64,000 nucleotides of DNA from Furfurilactobacillus milii (GCF_009863985.1 NZ_WEZT01000005.1:94878-158877), one strand, 5' to 3'; counted from the stretch's first letter, positions 8,606 through 20,778 are shown. Program-made: numbers and translations. Notes: generated from the sequence alone by a model not told the origin.

Positions 8606-9391
8606 ATGCGTACTCGTGTCATTACCGCCGTTGTGGCGTTATTGATTTTTATTCCAGTGATTGTCTATGGTGGTTGGCTAATTCAATTGGCAGCTATTGT
8701 CCTTGGCGCTGTGGCGTTAGGCGAAGTGCTAGTCATGAAAAAGAAGTTGGTCGTGTCTGCGGAAGCGATTATTAGTTTTCTGGGGTTACTTGTGCTACTG
8801 GCCCCACAGAGCTGGTTGGCATTTTTGCCTGCTAACCTCAATCGCGAATTTTTATTCTTTATTTTCGTGATGCTGTTGCTGTTACATACTGTATTCACGC
8901 GCAACCATTTTTCGTTTGATGACGCTGGTGTGTTGACACTTGCAATGTTGTACATTGGCATGGGCTTTTACTACTTTGTTGCTGCTAGAAATACTGGTCT
9001 GTCCACACTGTTTTACATTTTGTTTGTTATCTGGACGACAGATTCGGGTGCTTATATGATTGGGCGTAAATTAGGTCGGCACAAATTGGCTCCCCAAATA
9101 TCGCCCAACAAAACATGGGAAGGTTCCATTGGTGGCACGATTGTGGCCGTCATTGTCGGTAGCGTTTGGGTTGCCTTTTTCCCACAACACTTTAGTTTGC
9201 CGATAATGGTCGGTCTGACACTGATTTACAGTGTTTGTGGTCAACTGGGTGATTTAGTTGAATCATCTCTTAAACGTTTTTATGGTGTGAAGGATTCTGG
9301 CAAAATCTTACCAGGTCATGGTGGTATTTTGGATCGCTTTGACAGTTTGTTGTTTGTGTTACCTATTCTACATTTGACGGGATTGATTTAG
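8606..9391 (+). CDS. cdsA: Phosphatidate cytidylyltransferase (CDP-diglyceride synthase)
   Basis: Converts phosphatidic acid and CTP to CDP-diacylglycerol, the precursor of phosphatidylglycerol and cardiolipin. It is an integral membrane protein of 261 residues with about seven hydrophobic segments. The CdsA signature lies near the C-terminus as KRFYGVKDSGKILPGHGGIL followed by DRFDS. The cytosolic block SPNKTWEGSIGG is also present. The start ATG 8606 follows GTGAGGAG; a TTG at 8582 has no ribosome binding site. It lies 45 nt after uppS and 96 nt before rseP. Confidence 0.95.
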   Translation: MRTRVITAVVALLIFIPVIVYGGWLIQLAAIVLGAVALGEVLVMKKKLVVSAEAIISFLGLLVLLAPQSWLAFLPANLNREFLFFIFVMLLLLHTVFTRNHFSFDDAGVLTLAMLYIGMGFYYFVAARNTGLSTLFYILFVIWTTDSGAYMIGRKLGRHKLAPQISPNKTWEGSIGGTIVAVIVGSVWVAFFPQHFSLPIMVGLTLIYSVCGQLGDLVESSLKRFYGVKDSGKILPGHGGILDRFDSLLFVLPILHLTGLI

Positions 9392-9487
9392 GCACAAGTA
9401 TTTGATTCAGAAAAATAGATGTTCAAACTTCTGGCTGTTCTTTTTTTTAGAAATAGTAGTCAGGTCAAGTGAAAGGATCCTATGTGA

Positions 9488-10753
9488 ATGGTAAAAACAA
9501 TTGTTGCCTTTATTATTGTTTTTGGAATTTTAGTGGTCGTACATGAGTTTGGCCACTTTTATTTTGCCAAACGGTCAGGTATTCTTGTGCGTGAATTTTC
9601 AATTGGAATGGGGCCCAAAATTTTTTGGACACGCAAAAATGGCACATTGTATACCATCCGAATTTTGCCCTTAGGGGGTTACGTTCGAATGGCCGGTGCC
9701 GCCGAAGATGAGGATGATCAACTTCAACCGGGAACGCCAATCAGCATCATGATGGGCGATTCCGGTAAAGTTACCAGAATTAATGCTAGTGATCAAACGA
9801 CACTATTTAATGGCATTCCTGTCATTGTGACAGAGTCTGATTTAGTGGATCAACTTGTCATTAAAGGTTATGAAAATGGTGACGAAAGCGTCGTTAAAAC
9901 GTATGCAGTGGAGCATGATGCGACCATCATTGAAAAAGATAGCACAGAGGTGTTGATTGCACCGCGTGACGTCCAATTTCAGTCTGCTACGTTGTGGCAT
10001 CGTATTTTAACTAACTTTGCGGGGCCACTGAATAATTTTATTCTGGCGTGGTTGGTCTTTGCCATTATGGGATTCGCCATGGGCGGTGTTGCTAGTAATA
10101 GCAATGCGATTTCAGGGGTGTTAGCAAACACGCCGGCTCAATCGGCTGGCCTAAAATCGGGTGACCGAATCGTTAGCGTTAACGATAAAGACACTAATAA
10201 CTGGACGGCTGTAACAAGCGCTATTACTAGTGATACCCACGGTGACATCACACTTGGGATTAAGCGTGGTCAAAAGACAGTTAAGCATGTCAAAATAACG
10301 CCGCAGGTAAAAACTGTTTCTGGCAGTAAAACGCGGACTGTCGGCATTAAACGTGGAATCGATACCGGCTTTTTTGCCAAGTTATTTGGTGGGTTCTGGA
10401 ACACGACTGTGCTGTTATTTGCGGCGCTCGGTCATTTGTTCACGCATTTCAGTCTCAACGACCTTGGCGGACCAGTGGCGATTTATGCGAATACGGCCAC
10501 AGCTACACAGGCTGGTTGGAGTGGCATTCTCTACTGGCTCGGTTTCTTATCGTTAAATTTGGGAATCGTCAACTTGTTGCCAATTCCCGCGCTCGACGGT
10601 GGTAAACTGGTTTTAAACGTCATTGAAGCAATTCGACGTAAACCATTGTCACAACAAACTGAAGGTGTCGTCACAATCATCGGATTTGGTTTTGTTTTGT
10701 TCTTGATGATTCTAGTCACATGGAATGACATCATGCGCTATTTTGTTCACTAA
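9488..10753 (+). CDS. rseP: Site-2 protease RseP/RasP (zinc metalloprotease, PDZ domain)
   Basis: An intramembrane protease that cleaves anti-sigma factors, leftover signal peptides and some pheromone precursors within the membrane. 421 residues, about four transmembrane segments. The zinc site HEFGH is in the first transmembrane helix (VVHEFGHFYFAKRSG, residues about 18-32). A PDZ domain occupies residues about 205-290 (SGVLANTPAQSAGLKSGDRI). The third zinc ligand lies in the C-terminal NLLPIPALDGGK motif. The translated start is ATG 9488. An ATG at 9482, nearer the AAAGGA ribosome binding site, is immediately followed by TGA, giving a one-codon start-stop just upstream. Confidence 0.94.
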   Translation: MVKTIVAFIIVFGILVVVHEFGHFYFAKRSGILVREFSIGMGPKIFWTRKNGTLYTIRILPLGGYVRMAGAAEDEDDQLQPGTPISIMMGDSGKVTRINASDQTTLFNGIPVIVTESDLVDQLVIKGYENGDESVVKTYAVEHDATIIEKDSTEVLIAPRDVQFQSATLWHRILTNFAGPLNNFILAWLVFAIMGFAMGGVASNSNAISGVLANTPAQSAGLKSGDRIVSVNDKDTNNWTAVTSAITSDTHGDITLGIKRGQKTVKHVKITPQVKTVSGSKTRTVGIKRGIDTGFFAKLFGGFWNTTVLLFAALGHLFTHFSLNDLGGPVAIYANTATATQAGWSGILYWLGFLSLNLGIVNLLPIPALDGGKLVLNVIEAIRRKPLSQQTEGVVTIIGFGFVLFLMILVTWNDIMRYFVH

Positions 10754-10800
10754 AACGACTGACAATGGTCGTTAACTTTTGGAAGATTGAGGAGAATTAA

Positions 10801-12513
<1,713 letters not shown>

Positions 12514-12546
12514 CGCTATTCTTTTGAAATTAAAACGTTACTGATA

Positions 12547-12590
12547 ACAAGTCGAACCTTTAGGGTATTTCCCATCAGGGTTCGACTTGT
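12547..12590. terminator. Inverted repeat between proS and polC (terminator-like, no U-tract)
   Basis: A perfect 12-bp stem ACAAGTCGAACC with GGTTCGACTTGT closes a 20-nt loop that contains a smaller GGG/CCC stem. It is followed by GTGCACTG rather than a T-run, so classical intrinsic termination is doubtful. It may protect the proS 3' end or reduce read-through into polC. Confidence 0.55.
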
Positions 12591-12662
12591 GTGCACTGTA
12601 CTGAAAAACGATTATTTTATAATTGGCTACTTAAGAACATTCATGTGGGGAGGCCGCATTTC

Positions 12663-15600
12663 GTGGCGTTAAATCAACACGAGCTTTTTATTAAATTACT
12701 AGACCAACTAAATCTCGAGTCCCAGGCGAACGACGCAGCATTTGCGAACGCGCAGATTACAGATATGGTTGTTCATGAGCAGAGTCGGACTTGGAGTTTT
12801 GGCTTTCACTTTGACCACATTCTGCCGTTTGAAACGTTTATGAACTTTTCACAACGGCTTACCCAAGCGTTTGATGAGATTGCGACGGTAAACTTTCATA
12901 TCGCCTCAAGTGACACACAGGCTGAAATTGAAACGATTGCACGGTACTGGACGTGGGCAGTTAGTCACAGCGGATTGAATGAGCAGTTTGCACGACAATT
13001 GTGTGAAGGAACTGCGCCAACTATGGACGGCGACCGAGTAATTATTACAGTGCCCAATCAAGTTGTTTCAGATTTTCTTAGCGGTGATACATTGACTGCT
13101 TTGGTCGCAACGTATCAGCGCTTAGGTTTTCCAGAATTGTCGTTTGCAACGACAGTTGATGAAGCTGCCTCAGCACAACAACTTGCTGATTTTCAAGCAG
13201 CTAAGGAAAAACGAGATGAAGAAATGGTCACCAAGGCGGCCGCTGTCATTGCCAAAAACAAGGCTGAACATTCTTCTGCGCCAACGGTAAACGGCCCGGT
13301 TAGTATGGGTCGAAAAATTAAAGATGATGAACCAATTCGCCGAATGGATGAAATTACCGAAGAAGAACGTAGTGTGACCGTTGAAGGGTACGTGTTCGCA
13401 AAAGAGATTAGAGTGCTTCGGTCGGGTCGGCAATTATTGACAATAAAGATCACTGATTATACCTCTTCTTTCATTGTGAAGAAGTTTTCACGGAATGAAG
13501 ATGACGAAGCTAATTTTGCGGCCATTCCTGAAAAGGCGTGGGTTAAAGTTCGCGGTTCTGTTCAGGAAGATAACTTCTCACGAGACTTAGCCATTATCGC
13601 CAACGATTTGCAGGTGGTTTCTCATACCGAACGAGAAGACACTGCGCCTGAAGATGGTAAACGGGTAGAGTTGCACCTCCATACTCAGATGAGCACGATG
13701 GATGCTACGAATAACATTGCTGATTTTGTCAGTCGAGCCGCAAAATGGGGACACAAGGCGATTGCAATCACTGATCACGCGGGTGTTCAAGGCTTCCCGG
13801 CAGCTTTTAAGGCCGCTGAAAAGGCAGGCATTAAGATGCTGTATGGCGTTGAGGTTAACCTGGTTGATGATGGTGAGCCAATTGGAATCAATGACGCACA
13901 TGAGGTGCTAAAAGGTCACGAATACGTGGTGTTTGACGTTGAAACGACTGGCCTTTCAGCCATTTACGATAAAGTTATCGAGCTTTCTGCCGTTAAAATG
14001 CAGGATGGTAACGTCATTGATCAGTTCGAGGAATTCATTGACCCCGGTTTTCACTTGTCAGATACGACCACTAACTTAACGAGTATTACGGATGATATGG
14101 TGGCAGGGTCTAAGACTGAAGAAGAAGTCTTTAAAATGTTCCGCGATTGGTATGGCGACGATATTTTGGTCGGGCATAACGTGACATTTGATGTCGGTTT
14201 TATGAACACTGGTTATGTGCGTCATGATATGCCAGAAATCGATAATCCGATTATTGATACCTTAACGCTGGCACGGTTTTTATATCCGACGTTAAAGGGT
14301 TACCGTCTGAATACACTAGCCAAAAAATTCAATGTTTCATTGGAACATCATCACCGTGCCATCTTTGATGCTGAGTCAACGGGTCATTTAGCCATGATTT
14401 TCTTGAAAGATGCAGAAGAACGCTATGGCATTGTTTATCATGATCAGTTGAATGAACACATGAGTGACAATGACGCGTACAAACATGCGCGACCGTTTCA
14501 CGCAACTGTGATTGCAAAAACACAGGCTGGCCTGAAGAACTTATTTAAACTTGTTTCGCTGTCGAATGTGAAATATTTCTACCGGGTACCCCGTGTCCCG
14601 CGGAGTGAACTAAATCGTTTACGCGAAGGGCTTATCGTTGGCTCAGCGTGTTCCTCTGGTGAAGTATTTGAAGCGGCCATGCAAAAGGGGAAAGCCGAAG
14701 CACTCAAACGAGCAAAATACTACGATTATTTGGAAGTTCAACCCAAACCGGTTTACAAACCCTTAATCGAGGGTGAGTTAATTCACGACAATGCAAAACT
14801 TGAGGCGATCATTAAGTCATTGGTTGAAATCGCTCATGAATTGGATAAACCGATTGCGGCGACAGGGGATGTTCATTACTTGGATCCTCATGATGCCATT
14901 TATCGGAAAATCCTCATTAGTTCGCAAGGTGGCGCTAATCCGCTTAATCGTCATTCCTTACCAGATGTTCATTTCCGTTCTACTGACGAAATGTTGTCAG
15001 AATTTAGTTTCCTAGGGGACGATTTGGCACAGGAATTGGTTGTTACCAATCCGAATAAAATCGTTGATATGGTCGAAGACGTGCACCCACTGAAAGATAA
15101 GCTGTACACGCCAAGAATGGCCGGTGCGGAGGATGAAATCCGTGAACGGACAATGGACACGGCTCATGAACTATACGGTGACCCATTACCAGATATCGTG
15201 CAAAAACGTGTTGACCGTGAACTAAAGTCGATTATTGGAAACGGGTTCTCTGTTATTTATCTGATTGCACAACGGTTAGTGCATAAATCTAACAAGGACG
15301 GGTACTTGGTTGGCTCCCGTGGGTCGGTTGGCTCATCCGTTGTAGCAACGTTTGCCGGTATTACGGAAGTCAATCCACTGGCACCTCATTATCTGTGTCC
15401 CAACCCAGAATGTAAGTACAGCGAGTTCTTTACGCATGGTGAATACAGTTCTGGTTATGATTTACCAGACAAGAACTGTCCTAAATGTGGAACGCTGCTT
15501 AAGAAAAATGGACAGAACATTCCGTTTGAAACATTCCTTGGATTTAAAGGAAACAAGGTTCCAGATATTGATTTGAACTTCTCCGGAGACTATCAACCCA

Positions 15601-16982
15601 TTGCGCATAACTATACTAAAGTTATGTTCGGTGAGGACAATGTATATCGCGCGGGGACGATTGGAACGGTTGCCGATAAGACCGCTTATGGTTACGTTAA
15701 GGCTTATGAACGTGATCACGACGTTACTTTCCGCCAAGCTGAAATTGACCGTTTGTCCAGTGGCGCCACGGGTGTCAAACGAACGACGGGGCAACATCCG
15801 GCTGGGATTATCATCGTGCCGGATTACATGGATATTTACGATTTCACACCTATTCAATACCCTGCCGATGATCAAGATGCTGCTTGGCAGACAACTCACT
15901 TCGATTTCCATTCGATTCATGACAATATTTTGAAAATGGATATTCTGGGACATGATGATCCCACGATGATCCGGACATTACAAGATTTGTCAGGTATCGA
16001 CCCAAAAACAATTCCCACAGACGATCCTGGTGTGATGGGGCTGTTCTCTGGCACAGAGGTGCTAGGCGTTACAGAAGAACAAATCTTCAGTAAAACAGGA
16101 ACACTGGGCATTCCTGAATTCGGAACCCGGTTTGTTCGAGGGATGCTTGAAGAAACGCATCCGAAAAACTATTCTGAATTGCTACAAATTTCAGGCCTGT
16201 CACATGGGACTGACGTTTGGCTGGGTAATGCGGAAGAATTGATTAAAGATGGCACGGCGACAATTGCTAACGTGATTGGTTGTCGTGATAACATCATGAC
16301 CGACTTGATCAACTACGGGTTGGATTCAGAAATGTCATTCCAGATTATGGAATCTGTGCGTCATGGTCGCGGGATTCCTGATGAATGGCAAGCAGCTATG
16401 CGGGAGTCGAATGTGCCACAGTGGTACATTGATTCCTGTCTAAAAATCAAGTACATGTTCCCAAGGGCGCATGCCTCTGCCTATATTTTGATGGCGTTGC
16501 GAGTGGCTTACTTTAAGGTTTACTTCCCGATGTTGTATTACGCTGCTTACTTTTCTGTTCGTGCTGATGATTTTGATCTAGTTGCCATGTCGCGTGGTAA
16601 AAATGCGGTTAAGGCATCGATGAAAACTATTATGGACAAAGGCAACGATGCATCGACTAAGGAAAAGAGCTTGTTAACGGTGCTTGAATTGGCTAACGAA
16701 ATGATGGAGCGTGGCTTTAAGTTCAAGATGATCGATGTTGAACGTTCGGATGCGCAGAGCTGGTTGATTGACGGAGACTCATTGATTGCTCCGTTCAATG
16801 CAGTTCCCGGTTTGGGCGATAACGTTGCTAAACAGATTGTGGCGGCTCGTGAAGAAAAGCCATTCCTGTCCAAAGAAGATCTAAGCAAACGTGGTAAAGT
16901 TTCTGCTACGATTATTGATTTTCTGACTGAGAACCATGTGTTAGATGATTTGCCAGACGAAAATCAGCTGAGCCTATTTTAA
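12663..16982 (+). CDS. polC: DNA polymerase III PolC (replicative, Gram-positive type)
   Basis: The leading-strand replicative polymerase of low-GC Gram-positives. 1439 residues from GTG 12663, chosen because GGGGAGG at 12647-12653 precedes it; the frame is open back to a GTG at 12591 with no ribosome binding site. Domains in order: an N-terminal domain; an OB fold (residues about 215-310); a PHP domain split by the exonuclease ([20 protein letters not shown] at about 340). The DEDDh proofreading exonuclease begins FDVETTGLS at about 425, with HNVTFDVGF and [11 protein letters not shown] zinc-binding module ([13 protein letters not shown]) is at about 910-950. The catalytic Asp motif [11 protein letters not shown] and a C-terminal helix-hairpin-helix region follow. 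A perfect terminator lies about 140 nt downstream. Confidence 0.97.
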   Translation: MALNQHELFIKLLDQLNLESQANDAAFANAQITDMVVHEQSRTWSFGFHFDHILPFETFMNFSQRLTQAFDEIATVNFHIASSDTQAEIETIARYWTWAVSHSGLNEQFARQLCEGTAPTMDGDRVIITVPNQVVSDFLSGDTLTALVATYQRLGFPELSFATTVDEAASAQQLADFQAAKEKRDEEMVTKAAAVIAKNKAEHSSAPTVNGPVSMGRKIKDDEPIRRMDEITEEERSVTVEGYVFAKEIRVLRSGRQLLTIKITDYTSSFIVKKFSRNEDDEANFAAIPEKAWVKVRGSVQEDNFSRDLAIIANDLQVVSHTEREDTAPEDGKRVELHLHTQMSTMDATNNIADFVSRAAKWGHKAIAITDHAGVQGFPAAFKAAEKAGIKMLYGVEVNLVDDGEPIGINDAHEVLKGHEYVVFDVETTGLSAIYDKVIELSAVKMQDGNVIDQFEEFIDPGFHLSDTTTNLTSITDDMVAGSKTEEEVFKMFRDWYGDDILVGHNVTFDVGFMNTGYVRHDMPEIDNPIIDTLTLARFLYPTLKGYRLNTLAKKFNVSLEHHHRAIFDAESTGHLAMIFLKDAEERYGIVYHDQLNEHMSDNDAYKHARPFHATVIAKTQAGLKNLFKLVSLSNVKYFYRVPRVPRSELNRLREGLIVGSACSSGEVFEAAMQKGKAEALKRAKYYDYLEVQPKPVYKPLIEGELIHDNAKLEAIIKSLVEIAHELDKPIAATGDVHYLDPHDAIYRKILISSQGGANPLNRHSLPDVHFRSTDEMLSEFSFLGDDLAQELVVTNPNKIVDMVEDVHPLKDKLYTPRMAGAEDEIRERTMDTAHELYGDPLPDIVQKRVDRELKSIIGNGFSVIYLIAQRLVHKSNKDGYLVGSRGSVGSSVVATFAGITEVNPLAPHYLCPNPECKYSEFFTHGEYSSGYDLPDKNCPKCGTLLKKNGQNIPFETFLGFKGNKVPDIDLNFSGDYQPIAHNYTKVMFGEDNVYRAGTIGTVADKTAYGYVKAYERDHDVTFRQAEIDRLSSGATGVKRTTGQHPAGIIIVPDYMDIYDFTPIQYPADDQDAAWQTTHFDFHSIHDNILKMDILGHDDPTMIRTLQDLSGIDPKTIPTDDPGVMGLFSGTEVLGVTEEQIFSKTGTLGIPEFGTRFVRGMLEETHPKNYSELLQISGLSHGTDVWLGNAEELIKDGTATIANVIGCRDNIMTDLINYGLDSEMSFQIMESVRHGRGIPDEWQAAMRESNVPQWYIDSCLKIKYMFPRAHASAYILMALRVAYFKVYFPMLYYAAYFSVRADDFDLVAMSRGKNAVKASMKTIMDKGNDASTKEKSLLTVLELANEMMERGFKFKMIDVERSDAQSWLIDGDSLIAPFNAVPGLGDNVAKQIVAAREEKPFLSKEDLSKRGKVSATIIDFLTENHVLDDLPDENQLSLF

Positions 16983-17121
16983 TGTCTGAACGGACCAGTC
17001 AGTGTTTCATCTGTCAAAATTCGAACTGAGTGTGGCCGTGACAATTCCTTACTTAGAGCAAATGAGGCTGATGTCATCTTGTTTCTAAAATTTTGAAAAA
17101 CTTCAACTTCATGATCAATCC

Positions 17122-17165
17122 AAATATGCCCTATTCCTGAATTTGAGGAATAGGGCATATTTTAC
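17122..17165. terminator. Bidirectional terminator between polC and a convergent gene
   Basis: A perfect 15-bp stem (ATATGCCCTATTCCT with AGGAATAGGGCATAT) has an A-rich 5' flank and T-rich 3' flank. It lies between polC (+) and the glyoxalase gene (-). The surrounding 16983-17235 holds nothing else. Confidence 0.9.
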
Positions 17166-17235
17166 GACTAGCCATGTTCAACGCGAACGCATATCGGATC
17201 TTGTTTCGTTCTTTTGATGTTCAGTTCAGTAATGA

Positions 17236-18207
17236 TTATCGTAGGTTGCTTGTCAGCAGTTTGCTTTGGTTAAGGGTGGCCTTATGTTCAAAACGTTCTA
17301 CTTCGTCGAACTTTACATTGTGTTTATCATACCAACGCTTGACAGTGTCTGTTTGGTCAGCAAAAAGGGGCGGTAGCGACAGTTGTTGACCCATAGTGGA
17401 GGCTGGTTCTTCCAATGCAAAACCAGGCGCAGTAGTTGCTAATTCGATTCGGTTATCGGAGGGGTCACGAACATAAATACTTTGAAACCAGCCCCGGTCA
17501 CGATAAAGTTCAATGTCCAAACCGAGTGATTGTGCCCGTCTGTAATAACGAAACAGTGTTGATTGATCCGGAACTTGTAGTGCGATGTGATCAACGCTGC
17601 CGCGGCCCATTCGCGAGCGGTGTTTTGAATCAGGCGCTGATGTTAGGGTGATGGCTGCGCCGCTCGATGGAAGGGGGATTTGATGATTAAAGTCGTTGAG
17701 CCCCAGCCAATCCTGATAGAAGGTGACTGTTTCTGAATAATTAACATAGTCAATATTGGTTCCAAGCAGACCCACTATTTGATTCTCCACGGGAACATCA
17801 TTTGGCACCTGTTGCCGCTCCGTTAATTGACGATCCACTTCGACAAAGGTTAACAAAACACCATCCGGATCTGTGACTATTAACCCACTAGCGCTGAGCT
17901 GTGGATGAAAGTTGGCCGCCTCAAGCCGCTTTTGCCAATAGGACGTCGTGTTTCGAGGGATGCCGATCCGGATGCCTGTTAGTCCGTGGTTTGCTTCTTG
18001 ACGTTGGCCTAAGCGGTCTAAAACAAAAAAGGTGATCACGCTGCCAGGCTCGCCCAAATTATTACCGTAATAAAGGTGTCTAATATGAACGGCTTCTTGA
18101 TTGACGGAATTTTTAACGAGTCTAAGACCGAGTACTTGAATGTAAAATTGTGCATTAACGGAAGCATTACCGGTCAGTAATGAAATATGATGTGGCGAAA
18201 AAAGCAT
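17236..18207 (-). CDS. VOC-family ring-cleaving dioxygenase / glyoxalase-like protein (MhqO/MhqA type)
   Basis: A 323-residue protein made of two vicinal-oxygen-chelate halves. It begins LFSPHHISLLTGNA, with the first metal-ligand His in HHISL. A second repeat begins IVGLLGTNIDYVNY, with the block VDHIALQV and later DPSDNRIELATTAPGFALEE. Such proteins are annotated as ring-cleaving (hydroquinone/catechol) dioxygenases; in Bacillus, homologues are induced by quinones through MhqR. The start ATG 18207 has a perfect GAGGAGGGG upstream; an ATG at 18264 would lie before that site. Monocistronic and divergent from rimP. The real substrate is unknown. Confidence 0.82.
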   Translation of the reverse strand: MLFSPHHISLLTGNASVNAQFYIQVLGLRLVKNSVNQEAVHIRHLYYGNNLGEPGSVITFFVLDRLGQRQEANHGLTGIRIGIPRNTTSYWQKRLEAANFHPQLSASGLIVTDPDGVLLTFVEVDRQLTERQQVPNDVPVENQIVGLLGTNIDYVNYSETVTFYQDWLGLNDFNHQIPLPSSGAAITLTSAPDSKHRSRMGRGSVDHIALQVPDQSTLFRYYRRAQSLGLDIELYRDRGWFQSIYVRDPSDNRIELATTAPGFALEEPASTMGQQLSLPPLFADQTDTVKRWYDKHNVKFDEVERFEHKATLNQSKLLTSNLR

Positions 18208-18287
18208 GATACCCCTCCTCAATATCAGTTGAACTTGATCATATTTTATACCGAACACGCTCAAAATGCTTGGATTGGTGCCGTTGG

Positions 18288-18316
18288 TTGTGTTTTTGGC
18301 GCTGGGATGCTATACT
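18288..18316 (+). promoter_or_regulatory. Promoter of the rimP-nusA-infB operon
   Basis: TTGTGT at 18288-18293 and TATACT at 18311-18316 with a 17-nt spacer. TGC precedes the -10 box, forming an extended -10. Transcription would start near 18323, just before the leader hairpins. Confidence 0.75.
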
Positions 18317-18333
18317 ATGACATGTAATTTAAG

Positions 18334-18376
18334 ACTCTTAATCTAAGAGTGAGCCATTCGTGGCTCGCTCTTTTTT
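18334..18376 (+). promoter_or_regulatory. rimP-nusA leader: attenuator with competing hairpin
   Basis: An intrinsic terminator (GAGTGAGCCA at 18347-18356, loop TTCG, TGGCTCGCTC at 18361-18370, then TTTTTT) sits between the promoter and rimP. A second perfect hairpin (ACTCTTA 18334-18340, loop ATC, TAAGAGT 18344-18350) uses the first bases of the terminator's 5' arm, so the two cannot both form fully. NusA-dependent autoregulation of this operon is known in Bacillus. The layout here is consistent with attenuation, but the controlling factor is inferred. Confidence 0.75.
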
Positions 18377-18402
18377 CAGGGCTAAATGAGGAGGTGGAAA
18401 AC

Positions 18403-18885
18403 TTGAGCAGTGTGACAGAAACGGTTACCCAGATGGTTCAGCCCATCGTTGACGAACATCATTTTCAGCTTGTGGATGTTGAATTTGTCAAGGAGGGTAA
18501 AAGCTGGTATTTGCGCGTCTACGTGGACAAACAAGGCGGTATTACCATTGATGACTGTGTCATCGTGAATGATGCTCTGAGTGCGGAGCTTGATGCCGCT
18601 GACCCAGATCCCATTCCCCAAGCTTACTATTTAGAAGTTTCCTCGCCAGGCGCGGAACGGCCACTTAAAAAAGAAGCCGATTTTGAAAGCGCAGTTAATC
18701 AGTACATTCACATTTCACTGTATCAACCGATTAACAAAGTGAAGGTGTTTGAAGGTACTTTGGCTAAACTTACGCCGGAAACATTAACGTTGAATCATAA
18801 AGTCAAAGGGGTTGCTAAAACAGTGACGATTGAACGCAAAGCCATTGCAAGTGCCCGTTTGGCGATTGATTTTAGTGGTATTTAA
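18403..18885 (+). CDS. rimP: Ribosome maturation factor RimP
   Basis: Needed for maturation of the 30S subunit. 160 residues: an N-terminal domain ([29 protein letters not shown]) and a C-terminal Sm-like beta barrel. The linking block [20 protein letters not shown] is the family hallmark. The TTG start at 18403 follows GAGGAGGTGG (18389-18398). The frame is open upstream through the leader terminator, which argues against an earlier start. First gene of the nusA operon, 75 nt before nusA. Confidence 0.93.
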   Translation: MSSVTETVTQMVQPIVDEHHFQLVDVEFVKEGKSWYLRVYVDKQGGITIDDCVIVNDALSAELDAADPDPIPQAYYLEVSSPGAERPLKKEADFESAVNQYIHISLYQPINKVKVFEGTLAKLTPETLTLNHKVKGVAKTVTIERKAIASARLAIDFSGI

Positions 18886-18960
18886 AACACAACTGACACA
18901 GCGATCGTGGCTAAAGTCGCGAATCGTTATCCTGACGGTTCATGTAAGGAGTACTAGGAA

Positions 18961-20118
18961 ATGAGTAAAGAATTGGTTGGGGCGCTAGACGCTCTTGAAC
19001 AAGAAAAAGGGATCAAAAAGCAAGTCGTTATCGAAGCGTTGGAAGCCGCGTTAGTTTCTGCTTACAAACGGAATTATAATCAGGCTGCTAACGTTGATGT
19101 TGAGTTTAATGAACGTAAAGGCGACATTAAGGTCTATGCAGTTAAAACTGTGGTTGAAGATGTCGAAAACGACCAGTTACAAGTAAGTCTACAAGATGCC
19201 GTTGCTATTAACCGTGCCTATGAAATTGGCGATGAAATCAAGTTTGAAGTCACACCGAAGAACTTTGGTCGGATTGCCGCTCAGACTGCTAAGCAAGTCA
19301 TCATGCAACGAGTTCGTGAAGCTGAACGTGGTTTGGTTTACGATGAATATAGTCAGTACATGGATGAAGTCGTTACTGGTGAAGTTGAACGCCAGGACAC
19401 GCGTTACTTGTACGTCACGTTAGGCAGTGGTTCTAATACGGTAGAAGCCGTTATGGCTAGTTCAGACCAGATGCCAAACGAGACTTACAAGATGCACGAT
19501 AAGATCAAGGTTTATGTTTCACGGGTTGAAAATAACCCTAAGGGACCACAAGTGTTCGTTAGCCGGACACACCCAGAGTTACTAAAACGCTTATTTGAAG
19601 AAGAAGTGCCAGAAATTTATGATGGGACTGTTGAAATCGTTTCGATTGCCCGCGAGGCTGGTGATCGTGCTAAGATTGCCGTAAAGTCCAACGATCCTAA
19701 CTTGGATCCTGTTGGTACCTGTGTTGGTCCTCGTGGTCAGCGTGTCCAATCTATTGTTAATGAATTATCCGGCGAAAACATGGATATCGTTGAATGGGTG
19801 GATGACGAAGCGCAATACGTTGCAAACTCACTGAACCCGGCTGAAGTTGTTGACGTTGTGTTTGATTCTGAAAACGAGCGGGCCTGCACGGTTGTTGTTC
19901 CGGATTATCAATTGTCATTAGCCATTGGTAAACGTGGACAAAATGCCCGTTTAGCTGCTAAGCTGACTGGTTTCAAGATTGACATTAAGTCAGAAACTGA
20001 AGCTGCCAACTTGTTTGAAGATGCGGATGATCAGGAGTATGTTGAAGCTGGATCAGACGTTGAGGTCGACAAGCCCGATTTTGAAAAGGGCGAAGACGAC
20101 GATCAGTCCGAAGAGTAG
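18961..20118 (+). CDS. nusA: Transcription termination/antitermination factor NusA
   Basis: Binds RNA polymerase and promotes pausing and intrinsic termination. 385 residues: an N-terminal RNAP-binding domain (1-130), S1 (about 135-200, VTGEVERQDTRYLYVTLG), and KH1-KH2 (about 210-345). The KH blocks are VGTCVGPRGQRVQSIVNEL and LAIGKRGQNARLAAKLTG. It lacks the acidic repeats of enterobacterial NusA, as usual in Firmicutes, and ends in an acidic tail. ATG 18961 follows AAGGAG. Confidence 0.97.
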   Translation: MSKELVGALDALEQEKGIKKQVVIEALEAALVSAYKRNYNQAANVDVEFNERKGDIKVYAVKTVVEDVENDQLQVSLQDAVAINRAYEIGDEIKFEVTPKNFGRIAAQTAKQVIMQRVREAERGLVYDEYSQYMDEVVTGEVERQDTRYLYVTLGSGSNTVEAVMASSDQMPNETYKMHDKIKVYVSRVENNPKGPQVFVSRTHPELLKRLFEEEVPEIYDGTVEIVSIAREAGDRAKIAVKSNDPNLDPVGTCVGPRGQRVQSIVNELSGENMDIVEWVDDEAQYVANSLNPAEVVDVVFDSENERACTVVVPDYQLSLAIGKRGQNARLAAKLTGFKIDIKSETEAANLFEDADDQEYVEAGSDVEVDKPDFEKGEDDDQSEE

Positions 20119-20154
20119 ACTGGCACTAGTTTTTAACCTTAAGGGGGAATTGTG

Positions 20155-20457
20155 ATGCATCAACGTAAAGTACCCATGCGTAAAGACATCGTCAGTGGCG
20201 ACATGTTTCCGAAAAAAGACTTGATTCGTGTAGTCAAAAATAAGGAAAATGAAGTCACAATCGATCCAACGGGTAAGCAAAATGGTCGTGGCGCCTATGT
20301 GACCATTGATACAGCGACGGCTAAAAAGGCACAACATGAGCATAGCTTGGACAAGGCGTTTGGAATGAAAGTTGACGACGCCTTCTATGAAGAGTTAATT
20401 GCTTACGTCGATCACCAGCAAGCCCGGCGCGAGTTGTTCGGGGACGATCACAAATGA
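20155..20457 (+). CDS. ylxR: YlxR (RnpM) family RNA-binding protein, DUF448
   Basis: A small basic protein of about 100 residues that binds RNA; in Bacillus the homologue modulates RNase P. The N-terminal block RKVPMRKDIVSGDMFPKKDL corresponds to the family's RKCxxxR motif, but the first Cys is replaced here. DPTGKQNGRGAYV follows and is diagnostic. AAGGGGG at 20141-20147 supports ATG 20155 (or the adjacent GTG 20152). The stop overlaps the start of the next gene by 4 nt, indicating coupling. Confidence 0.9.
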   Translation: MHQRKVPMRKDIVSGDMFPKKDLIRVVKNKENEVTIDPTGKQNGRGAYVTIDTATAKKAQHEHSLDKAFGMKVDDAFYEELIAYVDHQQARRELFGDDHK

Positions 20458-20765
20458 CCCCAGAACAGCAATTATTAAACCTTCTTGGCCTGGCACAACG
20501 GGCGGGCCAGTTGGTTACAGGCGAACCCATGGTATTGGCAGCGATTAAAGCAGGTAATATTCGTTTTCTGTGGGTTGCAAATGACATGGGCGCAAGCTCA
20601 AAAAAGAAGTTAACTGATAAAGCAAGCTTTTACCATGTACCGGTCAGTACCGCATTTAGTGTTGCGGAACTGAGTCAGGCTACGGGACGACAACGTTCAG
20701 CATTAGGCGTCAGCAACGCTGGCTTCGCCAAAAAAATGCAAACGTTATTGGATAAAATGAAATGA
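20454..20765 (+). CDS. ylxQ: YlxQ, L7Ae/L30e/S12e-family protein
   Basis: A 103-residue member of the L7Ae family, which binds kink-turn RNA. Visible blocks are [22 protein letters not shown] and the [17 protein letters not shown] end. Its role in Firmicutes is not settled; its fixed position between ylxR and infB suggests a link to translation initiation or ribosome assembly. The start codon overlaps the ylxR stop (ATGA), and infB begins 13 nt downstream. Confidence 0.9.
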   Translation: MTPEQQLLNLLGLAQRAGQLVTGEPMVLAAIKAGNIRFLWVANDMGASSKKKLTDKASFYHVPVSTAFSVAELSQATGRQRSALGVSNAGFAKKMQTLLDKMK

Positions 20766-20778
20766 GGAGAGTGAAAGG

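Noticed and set aside
9396..9452. Possible terminator between cdsA and rseP
   Set aside because: There is a run of eight T, but I could not pair a convincing stem upstream of it.
15462..15953. 163-codon minus-strand frame within polC
   Set aside because: Overlaps essential catalytic motifs of polC and shows no start signal or domain.
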